Assembly (NCBI RefSeq): GCF_023266535.1 | Contig: NZ_JAHFPY010000014.1 | Span: 1 to 40,336, forward strand | Length of the DNA: 40,336 nt | Origin: Sphingomonas sp. | Lineage (GTDB): Bacteria > Pseudomonadota > Alphaproteobacteria > Sphingomonadales > Sphingomonadaceae | Direction: 5' to 3' | Shown: in pieces, positions 23,403 to 30,986 of the stretch | How the letters are laid out: each line of letters opens with the position of its first letter | Numbering within the stretch: the stretch's first letter is position 1 | Notes under the pieces: model-generated | The model's database searches: none | The model's input: only the letters and a program-made list of their open reading frames with translations | What the model was told of the DNA's origin: nothing | Translations under genes and position numbers: made by a program

Positions 23403-23505
23403 TTGAATCTCCCCAAGTCCGATCCGGCGATGCAGTTTAGCGCCACTTTCAGGATCGCAAATAGTAGTATTGCAAATGAGTAAGAACCTATTTGGTAAAA
23501 ATATC

Positions 23506-23540
23506 TTGACATCGTCACGCTCATCTGGCACAAATTAGGC
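23506..23540 (+). promoter_or_regulatory. Candidate promoter before the GTA remnant
   Basis: A perfect -35 TTGACA at 23506-23511 is followed after 17-19 nt by CACAAATTA (-10-like, weak), in an AT-rich stretch just upstream of the terminase small-subunit gene. It suggests that the cluster is still transcribed. Confidence 0.4.
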
Positions 23541-23612
23541 ACAGTCGATAAATGGGTGATTCGGGCCGGGCGCGAGAGCGTCGCGGCCCTTTTCATTGCG
23601 GTGGAGAGCGGC

Positions 23613-24155
23613 GTGGGCGAGATCGTCGAGGGCAAGACCAGGCTGAAAAAGCGGCGGGCTTCACCACAGACCATCACGCCGGAGCAGATCGAGACATTCT
23701 TCGCCACCCTTGCCGACACCTGCAACGTAGTGCGATCGGCCAAGGCAGCCGGTTTCGCCGCCAATTGGGCTTATCGCCGGCGCAAATTCGACGCGGCGTT
23801 CCGCAATGGATGGGTGGCGGCGGTGCGCGAAGGCTATGCCAAGCTCGAGCTGGTGCTGCTGGAGCGGGCAATCAAGGGAACGCCCAAGCTCGTTCGGACC
23901 GCCAAGGGCACAGACCGGGTGATGCGAGAATATTCGACGGCGCTGGCGGTAGCGCTGCTTCGGCGGCATGCCGAGACGGCCGACAACGCTGCATTCGAAC
24001 CGAGCGGCGACGAATTGCGCGAAATACGAGAGCGGATCCTGGAAAAGCTGCGGCGGCTCAAGCAGCGCGATGAAGCTTCGCAGGACAAGGTCGAGACCAA
24101 GGCTTCGAACGATTCAATCGACCTCATTCGATGGGCGCTATGCCGCTCGGTCTGA
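23613..24155 (+). CDS. GTA-type terminase small subunit homologue (gp1-like)
   Basis: 180 residues from a GTG at 23613, with GGAG 6 nt upstream; an in-frame GTG at 23556 would add 19 residues. The protein begins with a basic stretch (GKTRLKKRR) followed by a helix-turn-helix-like part (IETFFATLADTCNVVRSAKA) and NWAYRRRKFDAAFRNGW, as in the small terminase-like genes opening sphingomonad/rhodobacterial gene transfer agent clusters. It would bind DNA and present it to the large terminase. Its end overlaps the large-subunit start by 25 nt. Confidence 0.75.
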   Translation: MGEIVEGKTRLKKRRASPQTITPEQIETFFATLADTCNVVRSAKAAGFAANWAYRRRKFDAAFRNGWVAAVREGYAKLELVLLERAIKGTPKLVRTAKGTDRVMREYSTALAVALLRRHAETADNAAFEPSGDELREIRERILEKLRRLKQRDEASQDKVETKASNDSIDLIRWALCRSV

Positions 24156-25477
24156 CGGACCAGCAATGGCAGATGTTTCGTTCGATGGAGCCGGCCGAAC
24201 AGGCCGAGCTGATCGCCGAAATGTCGCCGGACGACGCGTTGCGGTTCGACGCGGATTTCGAGGCCTGGGCACATCGCAATCAAATGCCGCCGCAGAGCGA
24301 AGGCTGGCGGGTCTGGCTGATGATGGCCGGGCGCGGCTTCGGCAAGACACGAGCCGGCGCGGAATGGGTGCACAGCCTGGCGATGATTGGTGGTCGCCGG
24401 ATCGCGCTGGTCGCGGCAACGATCGACGAGGGGCGCAAGATCATGGTTGAGGGCGTCAGCGGATTGCTGGCGATTGCGCACAACCGGCGGGTGAAAGTGA
24501 AATGGGAGCCAAGCCTCAATCAATTGAGCTGGCCGAAGGGCAGTGTCGCCACCCTTTATTCGGGTGACAATGCCGACGGGTTGCGCGGTCCGGAACATCA
24601 TTTCGCCTGGGCGGACGAACTGGCCAAATGGCGGCAGGCCGAGGCGGCCTGGCAGAATCTGCAGATGGGATTGCGGGGCGGGAGCAGGCCGCGGGTGCTG
24701 GTGACAACCACGCCGCGGCCGATGCGGCTGCTCGAGCAAATCCGCGACGGCAAATGGACGGTGACGACGGGCGGAAGGACCGGGGACAACATCAACCTGC
24801 CAGGGAATTTCATCGAGATAATGTCGGCGACCTATGGCGGGTCGCGGATCGGCCGGCAGGAGCTGGACGGCGAGCTGATGACCGAGGCCGAGGGGAGTTT
24901 GTTTCCGAGGGGGTTGCTGGAGAAGGCGAGGGTCCTTCGATACGAGCCTGACGGCTCTACTCAGGATGAGCGGCTCGATAGAGTTGTTGTGGGCGTGGAT
25001 CCGCCGGTATCGAGCAGCGGTGATGCGTGCGGGATCGTGGTGGCGGGGCGGCGCGACGGGAAGTTGTACGTGCTGGCCGATTGCAGCGTCGAGGAGGCAA
25101 GCCCGGAGCGCTGGGCGCGGGCGGTAGCGAGGGCCGCTGCCGAGTGGGGTGCGAGCCATGTCGTGGCCGAAGCCAACCAGGGCGGGGCGATGGTCGAAAG
25201 CGTGCTCAAGGCCGCGGACGCGGGATTGAAGGTCAAGCTGGTCCATGCCTCCCGCGGCAAGGTGGCGCGGGCCGAGCCGGTGGCGATCAGGTTCGAGACC
25301 GGGAAAGCGTTTTTGGCGGGGACGTTTCCGGAGCTGGAGGCCGAGCTGGCCGGGCTTAGGATCGGCGGCGAATATGACGGACCGAGCCGGTCACCCGACC
25401 GGGCGGATGCGATGGTGTGGGCGTTGACGGAGCTGAGCGAGACGCGGAGCGGGGTGCCGAGGGTGAGGATGCTTTAA
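24131..25477 (+). CDS. Terminase large subunit (GTA/phage DNA packaging)
   Basis: 448 residues. Walker A is in MMAGRGFGKTRAGAEWV (about 62-78) and Walker B is HHFAWADELAKW. A C-terminal RNase H-like nuclease begins near VVVGVDPPVSSSGDACG and includes VVAEANQGGAMVESVL and the late acidic SRSPDRADAMVWAL. All active-site blocks and the full length are present, so the gene looks intact. It would pump and cut DNA during packaging, but its capsid partners are missing here (see the portal fusion). An ATG at 24140 is an alternative start. Confidence 0.92.
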   Translation: MGAMPLGLTDQQWQMFRSMEPAEQAELIAEMSPDDALRFDADFEAWAHRNQMPPQSEGWRVWLMMAGRGFGKTRAGAEWVHSLAMIGGRRIALVAATIDEGRKIMVEGVSGLLAIAHNRRVKVKWEPSLNQLSWPKGSVATLYSGDNADGLRGPEHHFAWADELAKWRQAEAAWQNLQMGLRGGSRPRVLVTTTPRPMRLLEQIRDGKWTVTTGGRTGDNINLPGNFIEIMSATYGGSRIGRQELDGELMTEAEGSLFPRGLLEKARVLRYEPDGSTQDERLDRVVVGVDPPVSSSGDACGIVVAGRRDGKLYVLADCSVEEASPERWARAVARAAAEWGASHVVAEANQGGAMVESVLKAADAGLKVKLVHASRGKVARAEPVAIRFETGKAFLAGTFPELEAELAGLRIGGEYDGPSRSPDRADAMVWALTELSETRSGVPRVRML

Positions 25478-25620
25478 TCTGAAGAAACTTGAAGTTAGGA
25501 AAATTTGCCTACATATTGTCGGCACGAGATAAACGAGCGAGCCGGCTCTCTCCGACAACCCGCGAGGCGGGGGCGTTTAGACGCTTGGGAGGGGTCGGCT
25601 CCATTCGTTTTGGGGGTTGA
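25478..25620 (+). promoter_or_regulatory. AT-richer leader of the NYN gene
   Basis: 143 bp between terminase and the NYN gene. TTGAAG followed by about 15-16 nt and TACATATT gives a possible promoter near 25489-25520; a small hairpin CCCGC-GAG-GCGGG lies near 25558-25570 and GGGGG precedes the ATG at 25621. It suggests that the NYN gene brought its own promoter. Confidence 0.4.
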
Positions 25621-26241
25621 ATGAAGCCGAGATTTGCGGTCCTCCTTGACGGGGGATTTCTTAAGAAGAAGCTTCTCGACCGCCTCCAGCGCCACCCAAC
25701 TGCTGACGACATCATCACTGAATGCGACCGGTTGAGGGCTCTGCCGTGCGTTGACGGTCACGATCTCCTGCGCATTTATTATTACGATGCCTTCCCGGCG
25801 AGCACGTCGCTAAAGAAGCCAGTTACCCGAGCCGTGTTCAATATGGCGGAGACCGAAAGGTTTCGAGAAAGTCAAAGTCTCTACAATCATCTGGTATTGA
25901 AGCCTGATATCGCGCTCCGAATGGGCCAGGTCTCCGTTCCACCCACCGGATGGAAGCCCAAGGCCAAAGTCGTAAGGGAACTCATCAAAACCCCCCGCGA
26001 ACTCACGGATGATGATTTCGTAGTCGATGCCCAACAGAAGGGCGTCGATATGAGGATCGGCATGGACATGGCGCGCCTGGCGCTGCGCGACATGGTGAGG
26101 ACCGTAATCGTCGTCACCGGAGATTCGGACTTTATCCCGGCGTTTAAGTTCGTGCGGCGCGAGGGCGTTCGCGTTGTGCTGGATTTGCTCGGCGAGAACG
26201 GTCGCATCGAATTGAAGCAACACAGCGATTTGGTTCTCTAA
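25621..26241 (+). CDS. NYN-domain (LabA/DUF88-like) putative RNase
   Basis: 206 residues. NYN domains are PIN-like metal-dependent RNases. The acidic residues are visible: VLLDGGFL (residues 7-14), KGVDMRIGMDMARLALRD (about 140-157) and VVTGDSDFIPAFKF (about 164-177), followed by GVRVVLDLL. Base composition is lower in GC than in the flanking terminase and portal genes, and it carries its own leader, so it looks like a later insertion into the cluster. Its role could be defence or RNA processing; nothing here decides between them. Confidence 0.85.
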   Translation: MKPRFAVLLDGGFLKKKLLDRLQRHPTADDIITECDRLRALPCVDGHDLLRIYYYDAFPASTSLKKPVTRAVFNMAETERFRESQSLYNHLVLKPDIALRMGQVSVPPTGWKPKAKVVRELIKTPRELTDDDFVVDAQQKGVDMRIGMDMARLALRDMVRTVIVVTGDSDFIPAFKFVRREGVRVVLDLLGENGRIELKQHSDLVL

Positions 26242-26288
26242 AACTCGCTAATTTCCTGCCGAACTTCGCGGCAATTCAGGAGCAATCA

Positions 26289-27464
26289 ATGGCTTTTTGG
26301 CTCTGGCGCAAGAGTGCGCCGGAACGGCAACCCTATGTGCCTGTCTGGCTGCAGGGCGAGGGCGAGCAGGGCGGGTATGCGCGCGGCTATGAGGCGCAGC
26401 TTGACGAGGTCTACCGGCGCAATCCGGTGGGCTTGCGCGCGGTTCGGCTGGTCGCGGGGCTGGTCGGCGGGCTGCCGATTTTCGGTCCTTCGACAAGCTC
26501 AGGACAGGCAGCGGTCGATCTGGTCAAGGCCGGCGGCCTGCTGGAGCGGGCGGCGGCCAGCCTGCTGCTGCATGGCAATGCCTATGCCCGGCTGGTGACC
26601 GACAGCCATGACCGGCCGGCGGAGTTGCACCTGATGCGGCCCGAGCGGGTCAGCGTGGTCAGCGGGGCGGACGGCTGGCCGTCGGCCTATCTGTATCGCG
26701 GCGGCGGGCAGGTGGTGCGGATCGCCAAGGAAGATGCGCTGGGGCGTCGGCAGGTGGCGCATCTGAAGGCGCTCGACCCCGGCGACGATCAATATGGGCT
26801 GGGTTGCCTGGACGCGTCGATAGGCGCGGCAAGCGTGCACAATCGCGCCAGCCGCTGGAACAAGGCGCTGCTCGACAATGCAGCGCGGCCGAGCGGGGCG
26901 CTGGTCTATGAACCGGGCGACGGGTCGAGCCTGGGCCAGGAGCAGTTCGACCGGCTGCAAAAGGAGCTGGGCGAGCAATTTTCGGGGAGTGCCAATGCCG
27001 GGCGGCCGCTGCTGCTCGACGGCGGGCTCAAATGGCAGGCGCTGGGCCTGTCGCCGGCCGACATGGACTTCGTCGCGGTCAAGGAAGGCGCCGCGCTGAC
27101 CGCACCGCCTGCCAGCCCAGCGCCTGGCGTCTGTTATCTGGTCGCTGCCGGGGCGACCGGTGCCTGGGCCGGCAAGGAGCAGATGCTGGCCGGCTACACC
27201 GAGGGCGGCTGGCGCTTCGTCGCTCCGATCGAGGGAATGCGCCTGCTCGACCGGACCAGCGGGCAATTGATTTTACGGCGCAGCGGCGCGTGGGAGACCG
27301 GCATTGTCCGCGCCCAGGAATATCAGGTCGCAGGGGCAACCGTGGTCCGGACGCGCCAGCCGGCCATTGCCGACCCGGCCGGCGGCAGTACGATCGACGT
27401 CCAGGGCCGCGCGGCGATCGCATCGATCCTGGCAATGCTGCGAACGCACGGCCTCATCGCCTGA
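26289..27464 (+). pseudogene. Portal protein N-terminus fused in frame to a DUF2793 C-terminus
   Basis: One 391-codon open frame. Residues 1-268 match an HK97-type/GTA portal (RNPVGLRAVRLVAG, LLLHGNAYARLV, LLLDGGLKWQALGLSPADMD, FVAVKEGAA), but the protein then leaves the expected portal sequence. Residues from about 269 (LTAPPASPAPGVCYLVAAGA, GGWRFVAPIEGMR, ending SILAMLRTHGLIA) match the C-terminal ~120 residues of DUF2793 proteins, which are encoded at the far end of GTA clusters. The join is near 27093. I read it as the scar of a deletion that removed the portal C-terminus, protease, capsid and tail genes. The product cannot be a working portal. Confidence 0.82.
26485..26505. repeat. REP-like palindromic insert inside the portal frame
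   Basis: GTCCTTCGACAAGCTCAGGA with flanking C forms GTCCT...AGGAC. The core CTTCGACAAGCTCAGG is a widespread bacterial repetitive palindrome and is translated here as PSTSSGQ. It occupies the place where portals normally have ~30-40 other residues, so insertion was probably accompanied by local deletion. Confidence 0.6.
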
Positions 27465-27616
27465 ACCGCGCGGGAGGCTCTACATTTACCCAGATCAGGG
27501 AGATTTGTGCGGCATTTCGGCAACAGGCCGGAGATTTGTAATCTTGCACCGCAACCGCCCCTCTCATAAGGTGTTCGAGCAGTTCTGTTCCGGAATGCAC
27601 GTGAAAGGGGATTTCT

Positions 27617-28465
27617 ATGCGGAAGCTGGCCATTATGGCGGCGCTTGCATCGACTGCGCTGGCGACCCCAGCGGTCGCTCGCGACCACAGCTGGTATGTC
27701 GGTGTCGAAGGCGGCGCAATGATCGTCGAGGATACGAAACTCGACTTTAGCGACATCAGTGGTGACGTGAATGATGCAATCATTCTCGACTACGATACCG
27801 GTTATGACGTCGACCTAGTCGGCGGCTATGACTTTGGTGGTTTCCGCCTCGAAGCCGAACTCGGCTGGAAGCGCGCTTCGATCCACGACGCGCAGTTCGA
27901 TCCCGCCCTCGTCGGTGGCACCAGCTTCGTGACGGTACCGGTTGACGGCAGTGGCCGCGCTCTGACGGCGATGGTCAACGGCTTGCTCGATTTCGGCGAT
28001 GACGATGGCTGGAGCGGCTACGTCGGCGGCGGTGTCGGTCTCGCCCGCATCAAGCACAGCATCAGCGATAGCGAAGGCACCGATGTCAGCGACAGCGACG
28101 GCGTGTTCGCATGGCAGGTCATTGCCGGCGTCCGCAAGGCGGTCAGCGCCAATGTCGACCTCGGCCTGAAGTATCGCTTCTTCAACACCACCACCTTCAA
28201 ATATACCGAAGATGGCATCCGGCAGACGACGAGCGAGTTGTCGGGTCGCTGGCGGTCGCACTCGCTGATGCTCAGCCTGATCTACAACTTCGCTGCGCCT
28301 CCGCCGCCTCCGCCGCCTCCGCCGCCTCCGCCGCCTCCGCCGCCGCCTCCGCCGGCGACGCAGACGTGCCCGGACGGCTCGGTGATCCTGGCAACGGAAG
28401 CGTGCCCACCGCCGCCTCCGCCGCCGCCGCCGCCGCCGCCTCCGCCGGAGCCGGAACGCGGCTAA
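27617..28465 (+). CDS. Outer-membrane beta-barrel protein with polyproline tail
   Basis: 282 residues, with AAAGGGGA upstream. A signal peptide (MRKLAIMAALASTALATPAVA) precedes an eight-strand-type OmpA/porin-like barrel (about 25-225: WYVGVEGGAMIVED, VGGYDFGGFRLEAELGWKRA, SLMLSLIYNFAA). The tail is 19 prolines, a short TCPDGSVILATEACP segment with two cysteines, and about 14 more prolines ending PEPERG. In sphingomonads such barrels usually continue into an OmpA peptidoglycan-binding domain; here the domain is missing and a related one is encoded separately 100 nt downstream. A terminator follows. Confidence 0.85.
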   Translation: MRKLAIMAALASTALATPAVARDHSWYVGVEGGAMIVEDTKLDFSDISGDVNDAIILDYDTGYDVDLVGGYDFGGFRLEAELGWKRASIHDAQFDPALVGGTSFVTVPVDGSGRALTAMVNGLLDFGDDDGWSGYVGGGVGLARIKHSISDSEGTDVSDSDGVFAWQVIAGVRKAVSANVDLGLKYRFFNTTTFKYTEDGIRQTTSELSGRWRSHSLMLSLIYNFAAPPPPPPPPPPPPPPPPPPPATQTCPDGSVILATEACPPPPPPPPPPPPPPEPERG

Positions 28466-28491
28466 GCGAGCCAAGCTTAGGCGTTAAAGTT

Positions 28492-28529
28492 ACCCCGGGA
28501 GTGCTTCGGCCCTCCCGGGGTTTCTTTTT
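28492..28529 (+). terminator. Rho-independent terminator after the barrel gene
   Basis: ACCCCGGGAG (28492-28501), loop TGCTTCGGCC, CTCCCGGGGT (28512-28521), then TTTCTTTTT. It has a strong stem and T-run 26 nt after the stop codon. Confidence 0.92.
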
Positions 28530-28534
28530 GCGCG

Positions 28535-28563
28535 TTGCCCGCGCCGCGGCCACACCCTAAGCC
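28535..28563 (+). promoter_or_regulatory. Candidate leaderless promoter of the OmpA-domain gene
   Basis: -35 TTGCCC (28535-28540), 17-bp spacer, -10 TAAGCC (28558-28563), with the ATG 10 nt later at 28574 and no ribosome site between. It is similar in layout to 32191-32218 and 39044-39071. Confidence 0.45.
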
Positions 28564-28573
28564 TGCGTGCATT

Positions 28574-28984
28574 ATGCAGGCGATGCCGATCTTTAAGGGC
28601 TTACTGGCGGCCCTGGCAGCTATGTCGAGCGGCGTTGCGGTTGCCCAGCAGCCCGCGCCGCTGATGCTGTTCTTCGACTGGGGCAAGCCGGACATCCGCA
28701 GCGACGATTTGGCGGTGCTGGACCAGGCGGTTGCGGCGTGGCGGGCCAGCCCCGGGTCGCGACTGATGCTGTCGGGCCATACCGACCGGTCGGGCAGTAC
28801 GGCGATCAACCTCAGGGCATCCCGCCAGCGGGCCGAAATGGTCCGTGGCGAGCTGGAGAAGCGCGGGGTTCCGGCCGACGCGATCCGCATTGCCGCCTAT
28901 GGCGAGGAACGGCCGCTGGTGCCGACGGAAGACGGCGTGCGCGAGGTGCAGAACCGGCGGGTCGAAATCCAGGTCGTGCCCTAG
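28574..28984 (+). CDS. Secreted OmpA-like peptidoglycan-binding protein
   Basis: 136 residues from the ATG at 28574. A signal peptide (about 1-26, ending AVAQQ) is followed directly by an OmpA C-terminal domain: LMLFFDWGKPDIRSDD, LMLSGHTDRSGSTAINL, LRASRQRAEMVRGELEKRGV and EVQNRRVEIQVV. The Asp/Arg residues that hold diaminopimelate are in GHTDRSG and NRRVEI. It has no lipobox. It may complement the barrel protein upstream, which lacks this domain; the terminator between them implies separate transcription. Confidence 0.88.
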   Translation: MQAMPIFKGLLAALAAMSSGVAVAQQPAPLMLFFDWGKPDIRSDDLAVLDQAVAAWRASPGSRLMLSGHTDRSGSTAINLRASRQRAEMVRGELEKRGVPADAIRIAAYGEERPLVPTEDGVREVQNRRVEIQVVP

Positions 28985-28998
28985 CGATGTTCTGCTGC

Positions 28999-29019
28999 AG
29001 TCATGCCCCCGGCATGACT
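28999..29019. terminator. Perfect hairpin between convergent genes
   Basis: AGTCATGCC (28999-29007), CCC, GGCATGACT (29011-29019), lying between the convergent OmpA-domain gene and the minus-strand gene. It is probably a shared terminator. The CC-CCC-GG top is the same as at 2231-2249 with a different stem. Confidence 0.6.
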
Positions 29020-29026
29020 TGCTCGA

Positions 29027-29365
29027 TCATTCCTCTTTCTTCTTCGGATCCCAGCCTCTGACCTTCACCTTCCCGTAAACGAAAGTGATTTCCTCGGTTG
29101 GACCGGCAGCGGTGCCGCAATTCGTCACCTCGACATCCTGCAGCAGCCAGGTCTTGCCCTTGCCGGTGAAGCTCAGCGACGGATAGCGGGCGCCGGCGCG
29201 GCACGGGATGCCCCTGGCTGCGGAGCCACCCAACAAATTGCCCGTGAGAAAGGCATGGCCTTCATTGTCGATCACCGGCCTTCCGGCCGCAGCGCTGGAA
29301 GCGGCCAGCGCGGCGAGGCAGGCGGCAAGGATCGCGTGGAGCGTGAAATTCGCGACCGGACGCAT
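29027..29365 (-). CDS. Small secreted hypothetical protein
   Basis: 112 residues, with AGGGAGG upstream of the ATG. The signal peptide is about residues 1-27 (AALAASSAAAG). The mature part has two cysteines (GIPCRAG and EVTNCGTA) and strand-rich segments ending in EEITFVYGKVKVRGWDPKKK. That C-terminal ITFVYGK pattern is faintly reminiscent of Hcp-like tube proteins, but the protein is too short and has a signal peptide, so I do not assign it. It is divergent from the monooxygenase-like gene. Confidence 0.65.
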   Translation of the reverse strand: MRPVANFTLHAILAACLAALAASSAAAGRPVIDNEGHAFLTGNLLGGSAARGIPCRAGARYPSLSFTGKGKTWLLQDVEVTNCGTAAGPTEEITFVYGKVKVRGWDPKKKEE

Positions 29366-29466
29366 GGGTGTCCTCCCTATCGGATGCGGCAGCGGTTGGG
29401 ACTATAAGCCGCGGGCCGGAGTCGCACCAACAAGGGCGGTCGAACCGCCCTGGCAGGAGATTTCCA

Positions 29467-29745
29467 ATGACCGCATTCAACGCCGTCCGGTTCAAGGTGA
29501 AGCCTGGAATGGAGCAGGATTTCCTCGATGCGCACCGCAGCGTCGATCGCGACTGGCCGGGCCTACGGCACGTCAACATGATCCAGACCGGCGAGGGCAG
29601 TTACTGCATCATCGGCGAGTGGGACAGCATGGACGCCATGGCCGCTGCCCGGCCATTCATGATCGCGACCCTCGACAGCTTCCGCTATACGCTGGACGGC
29701 GACACAGATCCGGTATCCGGGCCGGTTGTGCTGGAGCTGAAGTAA
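29467..29745 (+). CDS. Antibiotic biosynthesis monooxygenase (ABM) family protein
   Basis: 92 residues from the ATG at 29467, with AGGAGA upstream; the frame opens at 29368. The dimeric alpha-beta barrel pattern is visible: FKVKPGMEQDFLDAHRSVDR, MIQTGEGSYCIIGEWDS and PFMIATLDSFR. ABM-family proteins range from quinol monooxygenases to enzymes of unknown role, and the substrate is not deducible. It is followed 7 nt later by a GST-family gene. Confidence 0.75.
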   Translation: MTAFNAVRFKVKPGMEQDFLDAHRSVDRDWPGLRHVNMIQTGEGSYCIIGEWDSMDAMAAARPFMIATLDSFRYTLDGDTDPVSGPVVLELK

Positions 29746-29752
29746 GCGGCGC

Positions 29753-30427
29753 ATGGCTGCGCCGGCGATCACATTTTACGATTGGCCTTACTCGCCCTTC
29801 TGCATGAAGGTGCGGGCGATCCTCGACCATAAAGGCGTCGAATATCGGGCGGTTAATCCGCTTCGCCACCTGCGCAGCATCCGTCGGCGCGGCAGGGTTG
29901 GCAAGGTGCCGGCACTGGAGATTGACGGCGAGTTGATCGTCGACAGCACCGACATTGCCTATGTGCTCGAGGCGAGCTTTCCGGACCCGCCGCTGCTGCC
30001 CCGGGACCCGCGCCAGCGGGCGCTGTGTCATGCGATCGAGGACTGGGCGGATGAAAGTCTTTATTTCATCGGCCTTTATTATCGCTGGCATGATTTGGAA
30101 GGCCGCGAGCCGATCCCCCGCGCCTTCGGCAAGTCGCTGACGGGCCGGATCGCCTACCGTTTCTATTTGAAGCGGATCCTCGGCCAGCTGCGCGGGCAGG
30201 GGACGTCACGGAAAACCCCCGAACATGTGAACCGCGACCTGGAGAGGCATCTTGAAGCAGTAGGGGAGCTGCTGACGCCGGGGCCCCATGCGTTGGGCGA
30301 TCGGGCCTATCTCTGCGACTTCGCTTTGTGGGGTCAGCTCAATTATTTGAGCAAGACGCCGGCCGGCGGCAGGGCGATCGAGAGCCGATCGCCGGTCCGC
30401 GAGTACCTGCGCAGGATTAAGGCCTGA
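29753..30427 (+). CDS. Glutathione S-transferase family protein
   Basis: 224 residues. The N-terminal thioredoxin-fold part has ITFYDWPYSPFCMKVRAILD (a CxxK/SPFC-type active site) and the cis-proline KVPALEIDGELIVDST, in which Ser/Thr contact glutathione. An all-helical C-terminal domain follows. The substrate is unknown. It closely follows the ABM-family gene and precedes a superoxide dismutase gene, a grouping that fits detoxification or oxidative stress. Confidence 0.88.
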   Translation: MAAPAITFYDWPYSPFCMKVRAILDHKGVEYRAVNPLRHLRSIRRRGRVGKVPALEIDGELIVDSTDIAYVLEASFPDPPLLPRDPRQRALCHAIEDWADESLYFIGLYYRWHDLEGREPIPRAFGKSLTGRIAYRFYLKRILGQLRGQGTSRKTPEHVNRDLERHLEAVGELLTPGPHALGDRAYLCDFALWGQLNYLSKTPAGGRAIESRSPVREYLRRIKA

Positions 30428-30440
30428 GGGGAGACCGAGC

Positions 30441-30986
30441 ATGAGCAACCTGCCTTGCTGGAGCAGAAATGGGGTGGGGGCGCGTCGATTGGCCGCGCTC
30501 GCCATTGCGCTGAGCTTGGTATCGGGCGCGGTGGCCAAGGGCTGGAGTCCCAAGTCGCCGATTGTGCGCGGCGACGGCACCGCGATCGGGTGGGTCCGCG
30601 TCAAGGTGCTGCCCGGCGGGCTGATGGTGCACCTCGAGGCGAAGGGCCTGCCACCCGGCGAGCTCGGCGTGCACGTCCATTCGGTCGGCCGCTGCGACGG
30701 GCCCGATTTCACCAGCGCCGGGCCGCACTGGAACCCGACCGGAAAGCAGCATGGCCGATTGAACCCGCTGGGCCGGCATGAGGGCGACCTCGGCGATCTG
30801 TGGGTGGACTCCAATGGCAGCACGCGGATGGACATGATCCCGCCGGCGGACGGCCATTTCATCAGCCCGTTCGATGCCGACGGCGCGGCGCTGGTCATCC
30901 ACGCCCAACGGGATGACGAGCGGACCGACCCCAGCGGCAACAGCGGGGCGAGGATCGCTTGCGCGGTGCTGCAGGCGGCGAAGTGA
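30441..30986 (+). CDS. sodC: Periplasmic Cu/Zn superoxide dismutase
   Basis: 181 residues with an N-terminal hydrophobic signal segment (about 16-33). Metal ligands are recognisable: GVHVHSVGRC, FTSAGPHWNPTGKQHG, HEGDLGDLWVD and VIHAQRDD. The disulfide cysteines are in VGRC and ARIACAV, and GNSGARIACAV is the family end signature. It converts superoxide to peroxide in the periplasm. Its stop codon directly abuts the structured repeat copy E. Confidence 0.92.
   Translation: MSNLPCWSRNGVGARRLAALAIALSLVSGAVAKGWSPKSPIVRGDGTAIGWVRVKVLPGGLMVHLEAKGLPPGELGVHVHSVGRCDGPDFTSAGPHWNPTGKQHGRLNPLGRHEGDLGDLWVDSNGSTRMDMIPPADGHFISPFDADGAALVIHAQRDDERTDPSGNSGARIACAVLQAAK

Noticed and set aside
27093-27464. DUF2793 segment as an independent gene
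   Set aside because: There is no start codon with a ribosome site near 27093 and the frame is continuous with the portal, so it is treated as one fused frame.
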